Made by a program: the position numbers and the translations under genes | DNA from: Myxococcales bacterium | Lineage (GTDB): Bacteria > Myxococcota_A > UBA9042 | Assembly: GCA_023954815.1 (NCBI GenBank) | Contig: JAGSHB010000011.1 | Location: 1-64,000, forward strand | Direction: 5' to 3' | Length of the DNA: 64,000 bases | The notes under the pieces: model-generated | Seen by the model: only the letters and a program-made list of their open reading frames with translations | Told to the model about the DNA's origin: nothing | Database searches by the model: none | Part shown: piece by piece, positions 18,801 through 26,652 of the stretch | Layout of the letters: each line of letters opens with the position of its first letter | How positions within the stretch are numbered: the first letter of the stretch is position 1

Positions 18801-21800
18801 CGGGCTTGAGTGGGTCGGTCGCGGGCGCCTTCGGAATGTAGGCGGCGTCGACACTCAACGTGGGGTAGTCGACTGTAATTTCAACCGTGTTGGAGCTCTT
18901 CGGGGCGAGGCTCGTGGCCTGGGCGCTCGCGATATTGACCAGTTTTCCACCCGGAGCGGTGCCGGCGGCAACCTTGGCTTGCAGTGTCACCGTGACAGTT
19001 TGGCCGGCGGTCAATGACGCGATGGGCCACTGGGCCACCTTGCTGTTCGCGCCGCTGCCGAGGCTGCCGCCCGACTCAACCGCAATGTCCGTCACGGCGA
19101 CTTTGCTGAGGTCATCTTTGATAAGGAGCGCCGCTGCCGGTGCATTGCCCACATTGGCGACGGTGATGCTGTACCGCACGCCATCACCCGGAAATAGCTG
19201 CTTGCCTGTGACGTCTTCGACCGTCTTGCTGACCTTCAAGATCGCCCGCTTGACCACGGTTAGCGGCGGTCCCGTGACCTGCACGGGAGCCGTCAGCTCC
19301 TTCGGCTGCATCGACGCCGTCGGCGTGTAGACAAAACCATCCGATAGCGAGCCCTTCACCTTGCCGCGAAGTACGAATTTCGCGGTGCCCCCCGCCGCTA
19401 GGGATGGCAGCGTCCAACTCGCCACACCACCGATGATTGTGCCCGGTGTGGCCAGCTGGATATCGGACAAGAGTGCGCCAACCGGCAGACTGACGGTGAG
19501 GTCGGTCGCAGCGACTTTGCCGGAGTTGACAGCCAGAAGCTCCAAACGAACCACGTGGTCGGCACCCGTTTGGCCCACCTTGAGCAGCCAGCCGGTCTCG
19601 TCGACAGCGGTGACGAGGGAGGTCTCCAGGCGCGGTTTGGCGTCCACGGTCACGGAGATCTGCGGCGGCGTCGTGATCCCTGGAATCAGTGCTGTGACGG
19701 TGACTTTGGCGCCGTTGGGTAGGGCGGGTTTCACCGTCGCATTGAAGCGAATCTGCACGTCACCACCGGGGCTCACGCTGATCAGTGGGACGGACCAATC
19801 GATCGCATCACCTGTCACCACACCGCCGTCAAAAGGCACCAGGGCAGTCAATTGGGTCGACGAGATCAGGGCTTGGACCTTGGTCGCAGTGGCGATCGCG
19901 TCACCGGTGTTCTTGAGCGTCAACGTGTAGGTCAACACATCACCGGGCTCGACGGTGCCGCCGTTGATGTCTGAGACGCTCCACGCACTCCCAGACAGAT
20001 CAGATTTTGCAGTCACCTTGACGGTCGTGGGATCGCGTTGGGCAGTGGCGAGGTCGGCGTCTGTCAGTGTAGCCGTCGCCATGCCTTTCGCTTTGATTTG
20101 CGCCTGATTTGCGATGATCGCGCCATCGACTTGCGGTGATTTTACGCCGGTTGTGTAGACCAACGTCGCGCCGCCGCCGGGGGCGATATCACCCAGGTCC
20201 CACGTGGCCACGCCGCCGGCGAATTTACCGCCGTTGGACAGCTTTACGTCAGTCAGTCGCTTGTCGATCGGATCGACCACCACCACGTCACGCGCGATGG
20301 CGTCACCTTGGTTCTTGAACGTCACTGTCCACGTCAGCACGTCGCCGGGTTTGACGTCCCCACCATCGTCATCTTTGACGGTCTTGGTCGCGTCACTGAA
20401 ATCAACCTTACTGATGATTGTGACGCGCGTCGGGTCCTGCTGTGCTGGTGTGGTTGGATCGTCGGATTTGGCGGCGGCGGGGGCGCCCGTCCACTGAGCA
20501 GTCGCTTGATTGTCCACGGTGAGGCCATCGTCGAGCGCGGTCTTCACCTTCGCGGTGAACTCGTAGGTCAACACGGTCCCTGGAGCCATGGTCGCCGCTG
20601 CCGGCCACGCGATGATGCCGGTGTTGGCGTCGTAGGTTCCGCCGCTTTGAGCAGCGATATCAGTCAGTAGAGGGCTGACTTTGTCCGAGACCACCACTTG
20701 CTTCGCCGAGTCGTTGCCGCTGCTCGTCAGCTGGATTCGGTAGCGTAGGGCCGTCTCAGGTTTGACCATGCCGCCGTTGAGCTTGGCACCGGTCGCCCCA
20801 TCAAATACGTCCTTGATGAGTGTCAGGTTCGCCTGACTCGTGACCGCAAAGCAGGTCGGCTCTCCGTTTGCGCTTGGCTGGGTGCCTGGCGGCGAGGTCT
20901 TCACCGTCGCCGCTACGTTGCCCGCTCCGACGATCGCCTGGTTGCAGATTTCAAGGCCGTTGGCGAGCGGTGAGGTGACCTTCGCCGTCACCGTGACTGT
21001 TTGCTTGGCACCTGGCTGCACCGTGCCGAGCGCCCACGAGGCCGTGCGGGTGGTGGCGTTGAACGTGCCGCCATTGTTGACCTTCACATCGACCAGTTCC
21101 TTGGGCAGGACGTCCGAGACCGTGACGTTGGAGCCGCTGAGATTCCCGCTATTTTCGACGACGATGGTGTACGTCACCGCCTCCCCTGCTGCGATGGTCT
21201 TTGCGCTGACTTGCTTGGTGCTGGCCGCAAAGTCCGGCAAATTTTCAACCGTTAGACTGACCGTATTGGAGTTGGCCGCAGACGGGCTCTCCACAAAGGT
21301 CGCCCCAGCGGCGTTGGTAATTGTGGTCTTGGTTGGCGTCTTCGGATCGATCGTCGCTCGGAAAGTCAGCGTTACAACCGGATCGCTGGGCACCAGATCG
21401 CTGATCGCGTTCCAAGTGATGGTCTTGGTCGCCGCATCGAAGCTGCCGTTGGTGACTTGAACCGCCGTCAGGTTGGGGTGGACGGCGTCGGTCAGCACGA
21501 TCTTGGTCGCCGGCGAGTTGCCGGTGTTGCTGACTGCAATCTTGAATTCGATGACATCGCCGCCCTGTGCCACACCACCGTTGAGATCGGTCAGCGACTT
21601 GGTCAGGGTGAGAATCGGAGCGGATTTTACCGCGAGCGTCGTCGGATCTTGTGTACCGGCCTTCTTCGGGTCGTCGCTGAGCATCGCGCCCGGCAGCCCA
21701 TCGCCAGTCAGCGTGACTTGGCTGGTGAGGACCTTGCCCTGCGCAATTACGGCCTTGAGCTTGCCGGTGACCGTGCGCACGATCTCAGGTCCACCCGGCG

Positions 21801-24800
21801 CCAGACTCGGCAGCGTCCATGTGACCTTTGTGCCTGAAATCACGCCGCCATCACTCGCTGAGGACAGCGCCAGATCGGCATCGAACGGCGCCGACAAGAA
21901 CACTTTCGACACGCTGCCCTTACCCGTATTTCGAACGCGCAGGGTGTAGGTGACAGTATCGCCCGGAGCCGCGTCGAGGGCCGGCGAGACCGTCCAACTG
22001 AAGGTCGATACATTCGGCGTTGCCTGGACCTTGACCGTTACTTCTAGGGGGATGGGCGCCTTCAGCTCCGGTCCGGTTACCGTCGCGATATTTGCGATGG
22101 CCGTGCCGTTGATGGTGTTCGGCTTGACCCGCGCCTCGAACGTCAGCACCCGCTTGCCGCCATCGGCCAGGATGCTGGGCACAGTCCACACCACGGCACC
22201 CGTCCCTGCGTCAACACTACCGCCGCCGGTCACATTGCCCACATTGTCGAGGACGGGAGAGATCGGGTCGCTCACCTTGAGGACGCCCGACGCCTGTTTG
22301 CCCGTGTTGATCAGCAATATCGTGTAGCGCAAGACGTCGCCCGGCTCGATATCGCCGCCGTTGAGGTCGACAACTGTCTTGCTCGACGTGGTCAGCGTCG
22401 GTCCCCCCGTCACCGTGAAATTGCCCGTCTGCACGAGCTTCGGTGGAGAGCCATCCGTTGGGCTCAACGTCGCGGAATTTGAAAACTGCGTGCCTGGCTG
22501 CACGGTCGCCTTGATCCGAGTCTTGAACGTGAACGATCGGGTCTGATTGGCCTTCACCAGGATATTGCTCGCCTGCACAGCGCCGCCCGCAAACGACAGT
22601 TCAGCATCTGGCGAGCCGATATACTCTAGCGCTGCCGGCAGGGCATCGAGGATGTTGAGTGTCACATCGCCAGGGCCCTGATTGACCACCGCAATGTTGA
22701 ACTGCATCTCGTCACCGGCGAGCAGCGGCGTGGTTGGGGACAGATCAAGCCCTTCTTTGCTCGATTGATTTAGATTGGCTGAGGCCAGCACCGTAAAGGT
22801 GGTCGCGTCGGAGTCTCCGCTGAGATTGGGGTTGTCGGTCTTGTAGGATTTGGCGCCCAGGGTCACAGCGCCCTGCACAGAGACTACGTGGCCATTGAGC
22901 GGCTTGATCCCCAGCGCGGTGAGCCCAGCGACCGTTTTCAGCGTGCCGGTGATCGTGATCTTGACCTTCGCGCCAGCGGCCAGCGGGATCTTGTCCAACT
23001 GCATGAACCCCGTGTTATTGCTACCGCCTTGAAGCTTGCTGGTGTTGTTCGCTCCCGCCGGCACCGTCGTCTTCGCGAAACTGACTTCCTTGGGGAAATC
23101 CAGCCGCACCTGGTCGATCACGAGACTGTTGGCAGAGGCATTTTCCAGGGTCATTTGCCACGTCACCACGCCGCCCGGAGAGACCTGCTGGGTCAGGGCT
23201 ACAAGCGAAGGCGTGGCGAGTTGTGCCGCGGTCACTTTGACCGATGTGACGTTGGTGCTGACGGTGTCCGAAAACGTCGAAACCGTGCCCTTGTATTGGT
23301 ACGAGACGACACCGTTGGACACAATCTCAGCGACGCCTGGCGTGGCCTTCACCTTCACTTTAAAGCTGATTTTACGGCTCGAATTGCCTCCAGCAGCGCT
23401 CGTCAGTGAACCCAAATTCAGGCCGGTCGCGATGGGACTGGTACCCGCAGTGTCCGGGATGGTCTTGCCCTCCACCAAGGTCGAGCCTGCGACGTACTCC
23501 GTTCCCTTGGGCGGAAAATTATCCAGCTTCATGGTGGTCGGATTGGCGTCGAGTTGGCCGTTGTTGAGCAGATCCAACGTATAGGTCAGCACCTCACCTG
23601 GCGCGGCTTCTGAAGCGTTAACCGTGAACTTCGTGATCGGATTCTTGAAATTGGGCGCGAGCCGGTTCACCTCAAGCAGGGTGTAGCCGTAGAGGACGAG
23701 TTCACCGTAGCCGTGCGCTCCTGCTGCCCCGCTAGGGTTGTTGGCCAGATTGCCGTCACCGGACGAGATCAGAATCGTCGCGCTCGTGTCCTTGGGTTTG
23801 ACCAAGTTGGAGACGTTGAACTGATCGAGATCGAGGCTTGTTTCGGGCGTGCTGTTGAAGATGTTGTTCGGGTTGTTGTTACCTGCCCCGCCCGTGAGTT
23901 TGGTGCCGTTAAACGAGATGGAGTCGTAGCAAGTGCCGCAAGGTGCGCTGTCACAGCCGCCGGAGGTCTGGTACGGCTCACCCAGGTGCTTGTCGCCCTC
24001 CATGGCGTAGTACATGAGCTCGGCTTGCGGAGGGTCACCTACAAAAAAGTCTTCGATCTTCAGCGACAGCTGACCCTTGGACGTCCGCCGTTCGTCGATC
24101 AGGACGAAGCCATCCCACAGGAAGACGTCGCGTTGGGTCGTGACGCTGAACTTGGTGTCGTAGATCACCACCAACGACCAGGATGCATGCCGCGCTTGGC
24201 AGTACGGATCCGACGGCGAACAGCAGACCGTCTCCTTAGCGCCTGGACAGTTGACCTGATTGGGTTTCTGCAGGTTTCCGCAATTCGTCGAAATCGAAGC
24301 AACTTTGGCGTTGATGCCTCCGACAGTGTACTGGCCGTTCCAGCTGTTGGCACCCGGGTGGGCGGCCATCAGCGAGGTTACGTCTTTGCGACAGTAGAAG
24401 TGTTTGCCAGCCTGCAACGGTGTGCCAGGGATGCCTTGGAGGATGCAGTTGTCGGCGGTCAGCTGGGATTGGAAACCGTCTGCAAGCTGAAATGAGGCGG
24501 TATTGTCAGCTTGTTCGCCGCCGATCGGGCCGTTGGCCGATCCACCCCAAAATAGGTACGCGGCCTTGATCACAGCGTCGGTCGGCAGTTTTTCGAAGCT
24601 TTGAACCGTGTCCGACGAGGCACTGAGCAGCTTGTTGTTGTAGCGGTAGTCGGTGAAGTTGGTGACGAGACTGGCGCCGAGCTGCACAGCCTTGCCGTAG
24701 ACACGCCATGATTGTGGCTTTGCGGGGTAGTTGCCGGCGACGACCGCGCTGGCGACAGCCGCGCTGAAGGTGAGCACAAGTAGGCTCAGTGCGGCGAGTT

Positions 24801-24882
24801 GCCTCGCATGTCGGCGTAGGTTCGTTCGGCGCGCCACGGCGCGATTCGGAAGACCCTGGTGTCGCGAGCGTCGAGATAGCAC
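9883..24882 (-). CDS. Giant (4,999-residue) DUF11-repeat protein with OmpA-like domain and C-terminal outer-membrane beta-barrel
   Basis: Domains in order. Signal peptide (about 1-50). A globular N-terminal domain to about 410 with roughly ten cysteines clustered between 140 and 330 and a WSLVVIYDTK motif, as in DUF3344-like heads. Seventeen DUF11-type repeats at about 414-2620, each with a variant of PGDxLxYTIxVxNxG. A SdrD B-like domain near 2700. An 18th DUF11-like unit near 2980. A second B-like domain near 3110 (CDANGNGWQDRGEQ). Ala/Pro/Lys linker at 3440-3565. A degenerate OmpA-like domain at 3730-3815. A Ser/Lys linker. An Ig-like domain at 3990-4060. Finally about 900 residues of alternating beta strands ending in IRVIGMY, a terminal-aromatic barrel signature. 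The start is GTG at 24882 with AGGAGGAC eight bases upstream. Probably an adhesin or surface stalk. It is last in a co-directional run; the kelch gene ends 39 bp upstream. Confidence 0.9.
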   Translation of the reverse strand: MLSRRSRHQGLPNRAVARRTNLRRHARQLAALSLLVLTFSAAVASAVVAGNYPAKPQSWRVYGKAVQLGASLVTNFTDYRYNNKLLSASSDTVQSFEKLPTDAVIKAAYLFWGGSANGPIGGEQADNTASFQLADGFQSQLTADNCILQGIPGTPLQAGKHFYCRKDVTSLMAAHPGANSWNGQYTVGGINAKVASISTNCGNLQKPNQVNCPGAKETVCCSPSDPYCQARHASWSLVVIYDTKFSVTTQRDVFLWDGFVLIDERRTSKGQLSLKIEDFFVGDPPQAELMYYAMEGDKHLGEPYQTSGGCDSAPCGTCYDSISFNGTKLTGGAGNNNPNNIFNSTPETSLDLDQFNVSNLVKPKDTSATILISSGDGNLANNPSGAAGAHGYGELVLYGYTLLEVNRLAPNFKNPITKFTVNASEAAPGEVLTYTLDLLNNGQLDANPTTMKLDNFPPKGTEYVAGSTLVEGKTIPDTAGTSPIATGLNLGSLTSAAGGNSSRKISFKVKVKATPGVAEIVSNGVVSYQYKGTVSTFSDTVSTNVTSVKVTAAQLATPSLVALTQQVSPGGVVTWQMTLENASANSLVIDQVRLDFPKEVSFAKTTVPAGANNTSKLQGGSNNTGFMQLDKIPLAAGAKVKITITGTLKTVAGLTALGIKPLNGHVVSVQGAVTLGAKSYKTDNPNLSGDSDATTFTVLASANLNQSSKEGLDLSPTTPLLAGDEMQFNIAVVNQGPGDVTLNILDALPAALEYIGSPDAELSFAGGAVQASNILVKANQTRSFTFKTRIKATVQPGTQFSNSATLSPTDGSPPKLVQTGNFTVTGGPTLTTSSKTVVDLNGGDIEPGDVLRYTILLINTGKQASGVLKVSDPISPVLDNVGNVTGGGSVDAGTGAVVWTVPSILADGGKRVLTFEARVKPNTINGTAIANIATVTGPELKAPIPLEVTVKVQATPNVSTFSWTVSPALDAAPGDTVTYTLRVRNTGKGSVSKVFLSAPFDADLALSSASDGGVISGTKVTWTLPSLAPGGPEIVRTVTGKLKAVIAQGKVLTSQVTLTGDGLPGAMLSDDPKKAGTQDPTTLAVKSAPILTLTKSLTDLNGGVAQGGDVIEFKIAVSNTGNSPATKIVLTDAVHPNLTAVQVTNGSFDAATKTITWNAISDLVPSDPVVTLTFRATIDPKTPTKTTITNAAGATFVESPSAANSNTVSLTVENLPDFAASTKQVSAKTIAAGEAVTYTIVVENSGNLSGSNVTVSDVLPKELVDVKVNNGGTFNATTRTASWALGTVQPGAKQTVTVTAKVTSPLANGLEICNQAIVGAGNVAATVKTSPPGTQPSANGEPTCFAVTSQANLTLIKDVFDGATGAKLNGGMVKPETALRYRIQLTSSGNDSAKQVVVSDKVSPLLTDIAAQSGGTYDANTGIIAWPAAATMAPGTVLTYEFTAKVKTALDDGLTVDNQATAQWTGAPAAAKSDDPTTPAQQDPTRVTIISKVDFSDATKTVKDDDGGDVKPGDVLTWTVTFKNQGDAIARDVVVVDPIDKRLTDVKLSNGGKFAGGVATWDLGDIAPGGGATLVYTTGVKSPQVDGAIIANQAQIKAKGMATATLTDADLATAQRDPTTVKVTAKSDLSGSAWSVSDINGGTVEPGDVLTYTLTLKNTGDAIATATKVQALISSTQLTALVPFDGGVVTGDAIDWSVPLISVSPGGDVQIRFNATVKPALPNGAKVTVTALIPGITTPPQISVTVDAKPRLETSLVTAVDETGWLLKVGQTGADHVVRLELLAVNSGKVAATDLTVSLPVGALLSDIQLATPGTIIGGVASWTLPSLAAGGTAKFVLRGKVKGSLSDGFVYTPTASMQPKELTAPVQVTGPPLTVVKRAILKVSKTVEDVTGKQLFPGDGVRYSITVANVGNAPAAALLIKDDLSKVAVTDIAVESGGSLGSGANSKVAQWPIASLTAGQTVTVTLQAKVAAGTAPGGKLVNIASAQATSLAPKSSNTVEITVDYPTLSVDAAYIPKAPATDPLKPGDTVTLRATIATQGTFAATNTAVQIPVDTALFEVADAGGGTFDTKAKVVVFEPAKVPALKDIPVGQAATLDVVLRVKSTAPNGSEASTVITAREGQTKLPYSSKPAKITILSVPVLDVQKVVVDLNGGKVEPLDLLRYRVTVAVTGEAAAHQVAITDAVPAQVELVAVGQNGKIADGKITWQGDSSLALIEPGDSATVEFDVRVGATVSDGTLIDNQAFAVADAMAGPTPSDDPTTQTPDDPTSVSVRVATALGQSTKTAKDDNGAPLLVGDTVTWRLTVIATAQQPLADVVISDPIPAGMAYVPGTTQLNGQPVADVQGMSPVVAGLTVNGLGQPDGVLQPGVGNAAIVTFQTRVLSDVLDGTVISNIATASATNVSPTPVGPAQLTVGSGASLRQFHKTVKLLDADGNGEADIGEELLYVLTVENSGNSPADDITVNDPMPKGVTYIGSSTTVDGVKMTDASDGDASAYDAKTENLAVVLGSLAAKAKRQITFRVRIDAPGTVSNQAIVTAKGLSPEPSDVDGDDSNGNQPTVTAVAGSPVVLQIAKTVQDENGGQVEAGDVLRYTIVLINGGHKTVSGVSLSDVLPAGLSAKVSDVLVPTGAKWDLQPGSNGQPGTLNVSDLTVVDGESVQLTFRVPVVGNAADGLSVCNVATMQSVTSKPACVIVGATEGQGVLHGVVFEDQGLTDNTFQPGQDLTFDGWQVIVSPPKGETGPSVSALTKADGSYRLTQVPTGERRIEVRSPGGTVFHEGLFEVTAGDTRRRDVALKPTGRIYDARTGQAVAGIRAFLYYDATDPIAPNTLVAASDLPEGQQGQRVDGTGAYLFAPSHGRNYRLSLSVGGMPYAYPSTRRAAEPTVALLTGAGLVVDEALPTIGQLPRYFTRFSLQGGTGKTDHAGGRPTPRHNHLPIDALTDAIKISMHLSKTRALVGEVVHGTIAIENGANRAIAANPLTGQGGGVLRGLLPEGLSYVASSLRMKLKQEKSKADVNVEPATASGPVLEVRRKHPASGQAVGLDLPAGARLTIRFQAIVDVRAKIGVQLTARAQLFDTSGGELSQRVHANLLVQPDPLLDRGTLVGKVFCDANGNGWQDRGEQGLGAARVYIDTGHYSDTDAYGRFHLMDIPPGNHLFKLDKQTLPPGSSLTTDEKRVLWVSRGVGLKLRFGVKCQLQTIQPDKVQLKLLRQEKQAPKQPGAGVIHVRGDVTKLTVQIDDGQLPMQSVRAALVKGGAKAPSPLPVAVTPVSWPRSQPLRIATKVVGQFATHRVDIRQLDDSNRLGAPVFARRFRGAPRSLMVVQVPADALVSGRRYAVRIKALTRYGAGAWSIWIPFEIPRLGAPPPLLKWRIGAPGRRVQINGNRVALKSDGQFDVWVKRPTSRRLLVSVRRRLGEGRDAYMTVSANMRRVKTPRISPLDKPPATAKTETVTPPTDATDSPAAKSALPAAAKTPAAAKTPADVVPAPDKPKATPAAAPATADKPVAKPTPKAKLGGSVAVRAPVRAAAKASPIAAPKSSLPVIPSRNPVGAAKAPAGKTAATPAETHQMVPIDLAGTSGVRIGGAQLTPVVRELLAQVPAGPIPLIDGQIAGQVVVQAKGIPSGAVSAAMILVDRSGKTRVRTPLSVPLPATFVWDAGRHERLNAGTYGAALEVMIKGQGGLVGWRSVPTTVALSGTSVKLVPAGEPDRVARATLFSADGRPTFSMKAWIDKTAGVIRKRTRRIAVLTVHSSAKGALGRTEGAARIISRRLRSAGVPANRLLVIPVGNRIADSDPQGSSLGPDRVEVRYRPMRVSSSRSGQRFVATPGLWVDSRVVMGKRNGDAPTTVRVRQKQATRVEQLFVDGRAALWLRTFAKPPGAPRTPTTPNRQDSSLAQFGSEVITDLKAELKQSATRAPTNSPAKAVEKTKKATVKAGANRGEKSGNTGKKPTETSKDKTLAKFDTHEVSRAEAGDVAAAQLSVTLPSNDKKLTSERLALRGRTVAGNTVTINGQQVTVQDDGRFHHMVKLPIGKSLVRIVAVDKAGHKATIERKVEVGQRSFFLMAIADTAMAQLGTKVHGMTDRTTIRAGNVLLHGRGAVYLKGRIQGKYLGFKNIRFTAHLDTAKNTDTEDFRSNLFDPERFYPVYGDGTTDVQDAQARGMLYVLVQADRSKLKLGNFRSGVHGFELLRYDRAMYGGYLEFNRVFKGGLDTHVKVFASQEDQQLSRRTDYLRGTGGSLFYLSNRDVLDGSEKVWLVVRDRDSNVELARIPQGRNNDYNIDYRQGRVVFKSPVNSAVDSFFAVGQAGQPGQHLAWNGHPVFVQVTYEARTPGATAGSNVGVQVREKVMGGRIEVGGSYVQESRSSASATTYRLAGAHAQVKVGKHSHVRAEYAYSQSRDSLVSVSDDGGLSFGQRPTTGGHLDSAISGHAVTVSAKADLRDLGKAFGFKPKARKSGKKGKKQYGEVTAYYKLVQAGFHSNGVLTEQGQQKIGVAGRMTLREHNTLNVRYDGILTGQRRDPFQGPGLSSTWGAGALSTSGSFTPVARQMVTLQDTQRMGRFTLMGAAHYMYGKSAAGTGIHSQTLGAGSAYKVSERLSLRAEQQFILGGDANQYRSKYLDHFMTVLGVDWKLTDDISLTVSERLGWGGQNSTMAGLRTQLSKDSSLYLQQRLEDTYQTGRPMSATVIGAESRYGKDKLSRAYGEYQVDALNAGRMNRATMGLGKRFVITPGLHLDAGYERSQTFSGPSGSLSRDTFSVGGQWLRSKVLKLTSRQEVRIDEGDKDRGGQRKVQLVSLNALTFKVGHDVEVFARTNYLRTENQTTDRTDAETLQATTGAAWRPVSHNWLSVLGKYTHLIEKRPAAMADGGASERSVKHIVSFEPIVETPWKLQLSHKFAWRRAMERMADSPLAVSDTWLFISRLGYHVGSQVDLAAEYRLLSTTLTSQSEHGALIEASYILRKMLRVGAGYNFTHFVQTSAGDIVRDQGGFFIRVIGMY
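16930..23640 (-). repeat. Coding array of 17 DUF11-type repeats
   Basis: Inside the giant gene, units of about 115-160 codons recur with PGDxLxYTI followed some 40 residues on by DxxPxxLxxV. Many units begin with a KTVxDxNGGxVxPGD variant. The units are diverged, not near-identical, so the array looks old rather than recently expanded. One further unit lies apart near 15,900. Confidence 0.85.
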
Positions 24883-24890
24883 GTTGACCA

Positions 24891-24898
24891 GTCCTCCT
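24891..24898 (-). promoter_or_regulatory. Ribosome binding site deciding the GTG start of the giant gene
   Basis: AGGAGGAC with an eight-base spacer to the GTG at 24882. There is no competing ATG with a signal peptide behind it. Confidence 0.7.
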
Positions 24899-24921
24899 GC
24901 CGGGACGATTTGCCGGCGCGT

Positions 24922-26640
24922 CTACTTAGGGTTGTATAGCCGGATCGTCGCACTCGCTTTCAGTCCCGAGTCACCGCTGGACGCTCCGCCGGCGATGAAC
25001 ACGTGACCTGTGGACAGCGATGCGGCCTGACCAAACACGGCGCCACCGTTGGGTAGCTCGTTACTCGACCACTCCCGCATTACCTTGCCACTGGTCGAAT
25101 CATAGCTCAGGAGTTCGCCGCTCGCTATGGTCTTACCCTGTGCATCGACGCCGCCGGTCACGATCACCTGTCCTCGTTGGGCGCCAGCGGTCGACCATCC
25201 CATGATCGGGGCGCCTCGCGGAGCCTGAAGCTGCTGCACAGAGTCGACCCACTTGCCTGTTTCAATGTTGAAAACGTCGACGCGGGTCATCGGCTTCTTC
25301 TTCTGGGTGTCTTCAAAACCGCCAACAATGTAAACGAGGTTGTACCGGGGCGTCGTGTTGTGCACATAGGCTGCGGCGGCTTGCGTTCTGCCGCCACCAT
25401 TGAGTTCACGAAGCAGCGGTTGCCATTTGTACTCGCTGTAGCCCGGCTGCGACTTCCAGGCATTGCACTCGGCGTCGCTTGCACATGTTCCGCTTGGGAG
25501 GCAGCAGGTGATCTTGTTGTTATGTTTGTGCGCGACATTGCCGCTGCCATCATAACGAATCACCTCAAAGTTGTTGATGGTGCCGTTGTCGTTCTCTCCA
25601 CCGATGAGCATCATGTAGCCGCCGTCTTTCTCGGGCAGTCGCACAGTCGCGTGGTTCCAACGCGGAATGCTGAGCTCTCCGAATGCGAGGCGACCCTGCT
25701 CCGGATGCCAGATCTCCCATGTGCGCGACGCCTGACTCTCGGGGCCCTTGCCGCCGATCACCATGAAGTAGTTATTGTTGTCGAACATCCGAGTCACCGT
25801 ATGGTGAGCGCGTGCGAACTGCAGGTTGGGCTTGTCGCTGGCCACAGCCTGTTTGATCTTGGAGTCCTTGGGGTCGAAGTATTCGACCATTTTGCTCGCC
25901 TCTGGCCCCGATGCACCCAGGGTGTAGCCACCGGTGAGGGCGACGATGCCGTCAGAACCCCTCGCTGCCGCCATGAACGCGCGCCCCTGCGACAAGGACG
26001 TGGAAAATGGCGCTGCCGATAGATCGATCAGCTTGCGTGTGTCGATGTCGTAGCGAAGCGGGACCGTCTTGAAGTTGCCCCAGCTCTTCACGTCGTGCAC
26101 ATCCGTTGCGCCTGCGACAGGATCGGCCCCACCTGCGATGAGTACTTGCTCGTTGTTCATCGCGATCACGGATGCGCCAACGCGTCCATCGGTGATCACT
26201 TCCTGGTTGGCGTTGTTGAACGGTGCGCTGAACGCGTTGGTCTTCGTCACGAATGCGTGGACCAGAAACGTCTCGCCGTGCCGGACGTCTTTGGGCACCG
26301 TCCGACCGCGACCGCGCACCGGAAAGGTGGGCTGGCCATTGACGTCCTTGCTGTACAGCTCGATCCGCATCCCCCGACCGTAGCCGTAAGGCACTGCCGG
26401 TAGCGTCAACGGCATATTCGGCGAGTATGGTTTGACGACTTGCAGCTTATCGGCCGGAATATCAGGCCCTTCAGCGACCATTGCCACGAAAGCGGTCTCG
26501 GGATCATCAAAGGGGTTGTCGCTCAATGGCGCCTTGATTGCGACGGCGAGTCCCTGAACGGGTTCACCCGGAGGTGCAGCGCATGCCGCCGCAGCAGTAG
26601 CGATGACACAGAGGAGAGAGAGGCGAGTCAGCGTCTTCAT
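24922..26640 (-). CDS. Kelch-like beta-propeller lipoprotein
   Basis: A 572-residue lipoprotein: signal peptide with lipidated Cys20 (TAAAAC). From about residue 150 it shows repeated units of the kelch type, with GG pairs at strand ends (VIVTGGVDAQG, VFIAGGASSGDSG, MLIGGENDNG, FMVIGGKG), which suggests a six- or seven-blade propeller. Such proteins bind polymers or proteins at the cell surface. The ATG at 26640 is preceded by GGAGG. It lies 12 bp after the PEGA gene and 39 bp before the giant gene on the same strand, so cotranscription is likely. A role as a partner of the giant protein is inference. Confidence 0.8.
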   Translation of the reverse strand: MKTLTRLSLLCVIATAAAACAAPPGEPVQGLAVAIKAPLSDNPFDDPETAFVAMVAEGPDIPADKLQVVKPYSPNMPLTLPAVPYGYGRGMRIELYSKDVNGQPTFPVRGRGRTVPKDVRHGETFLVHAFVTKTNAFSAPFNNANQEVITDGRVGASVIAMNNEQVLIAGGADPVAGATDVHDVKSWGNFKTVPLRYDIDTRKLIDLSAAPFSTSLSQGRAFMAAARGSDGIVALTGGYTLGASGPEASKMVEYFDPKDSKIKQAVASDKPNLQFARAHHTVTRMFDNNNYFMVIGGKGPESQASRTWEIWHPEQGRLAFGELSIPRWNHATVRLPEKDGGYMMLIGGENDNGTINNFEVIRYDGSGNVAHKHNNKITCCLPSGTCASDAECNAWKSQPGYSEYKWQPLLRELNGGGRTQAAAAYVHNTTPRYNLVYIVGGFEDTQKKKPMTRVDVFNIETGKWVDSVQQLQAPRGAPIMGWSTAGAQRGQVIVTGGVDAQGKTIASGELLSYDSTSGKVMREWSSNELPNGGAVFGQAASLSTGHVFIAGGASSGDSGLKASATIRLYNPK

Positions 26641-26652
26641 CGGGCGCCTCCG

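Noticed and set aside
16930-23640. CRISPR-like regularity of the long repeat array
   Set aside because: The repeats are diverged 115-160-codon protein units in one open frame, not short direct repeats with unique spacers.
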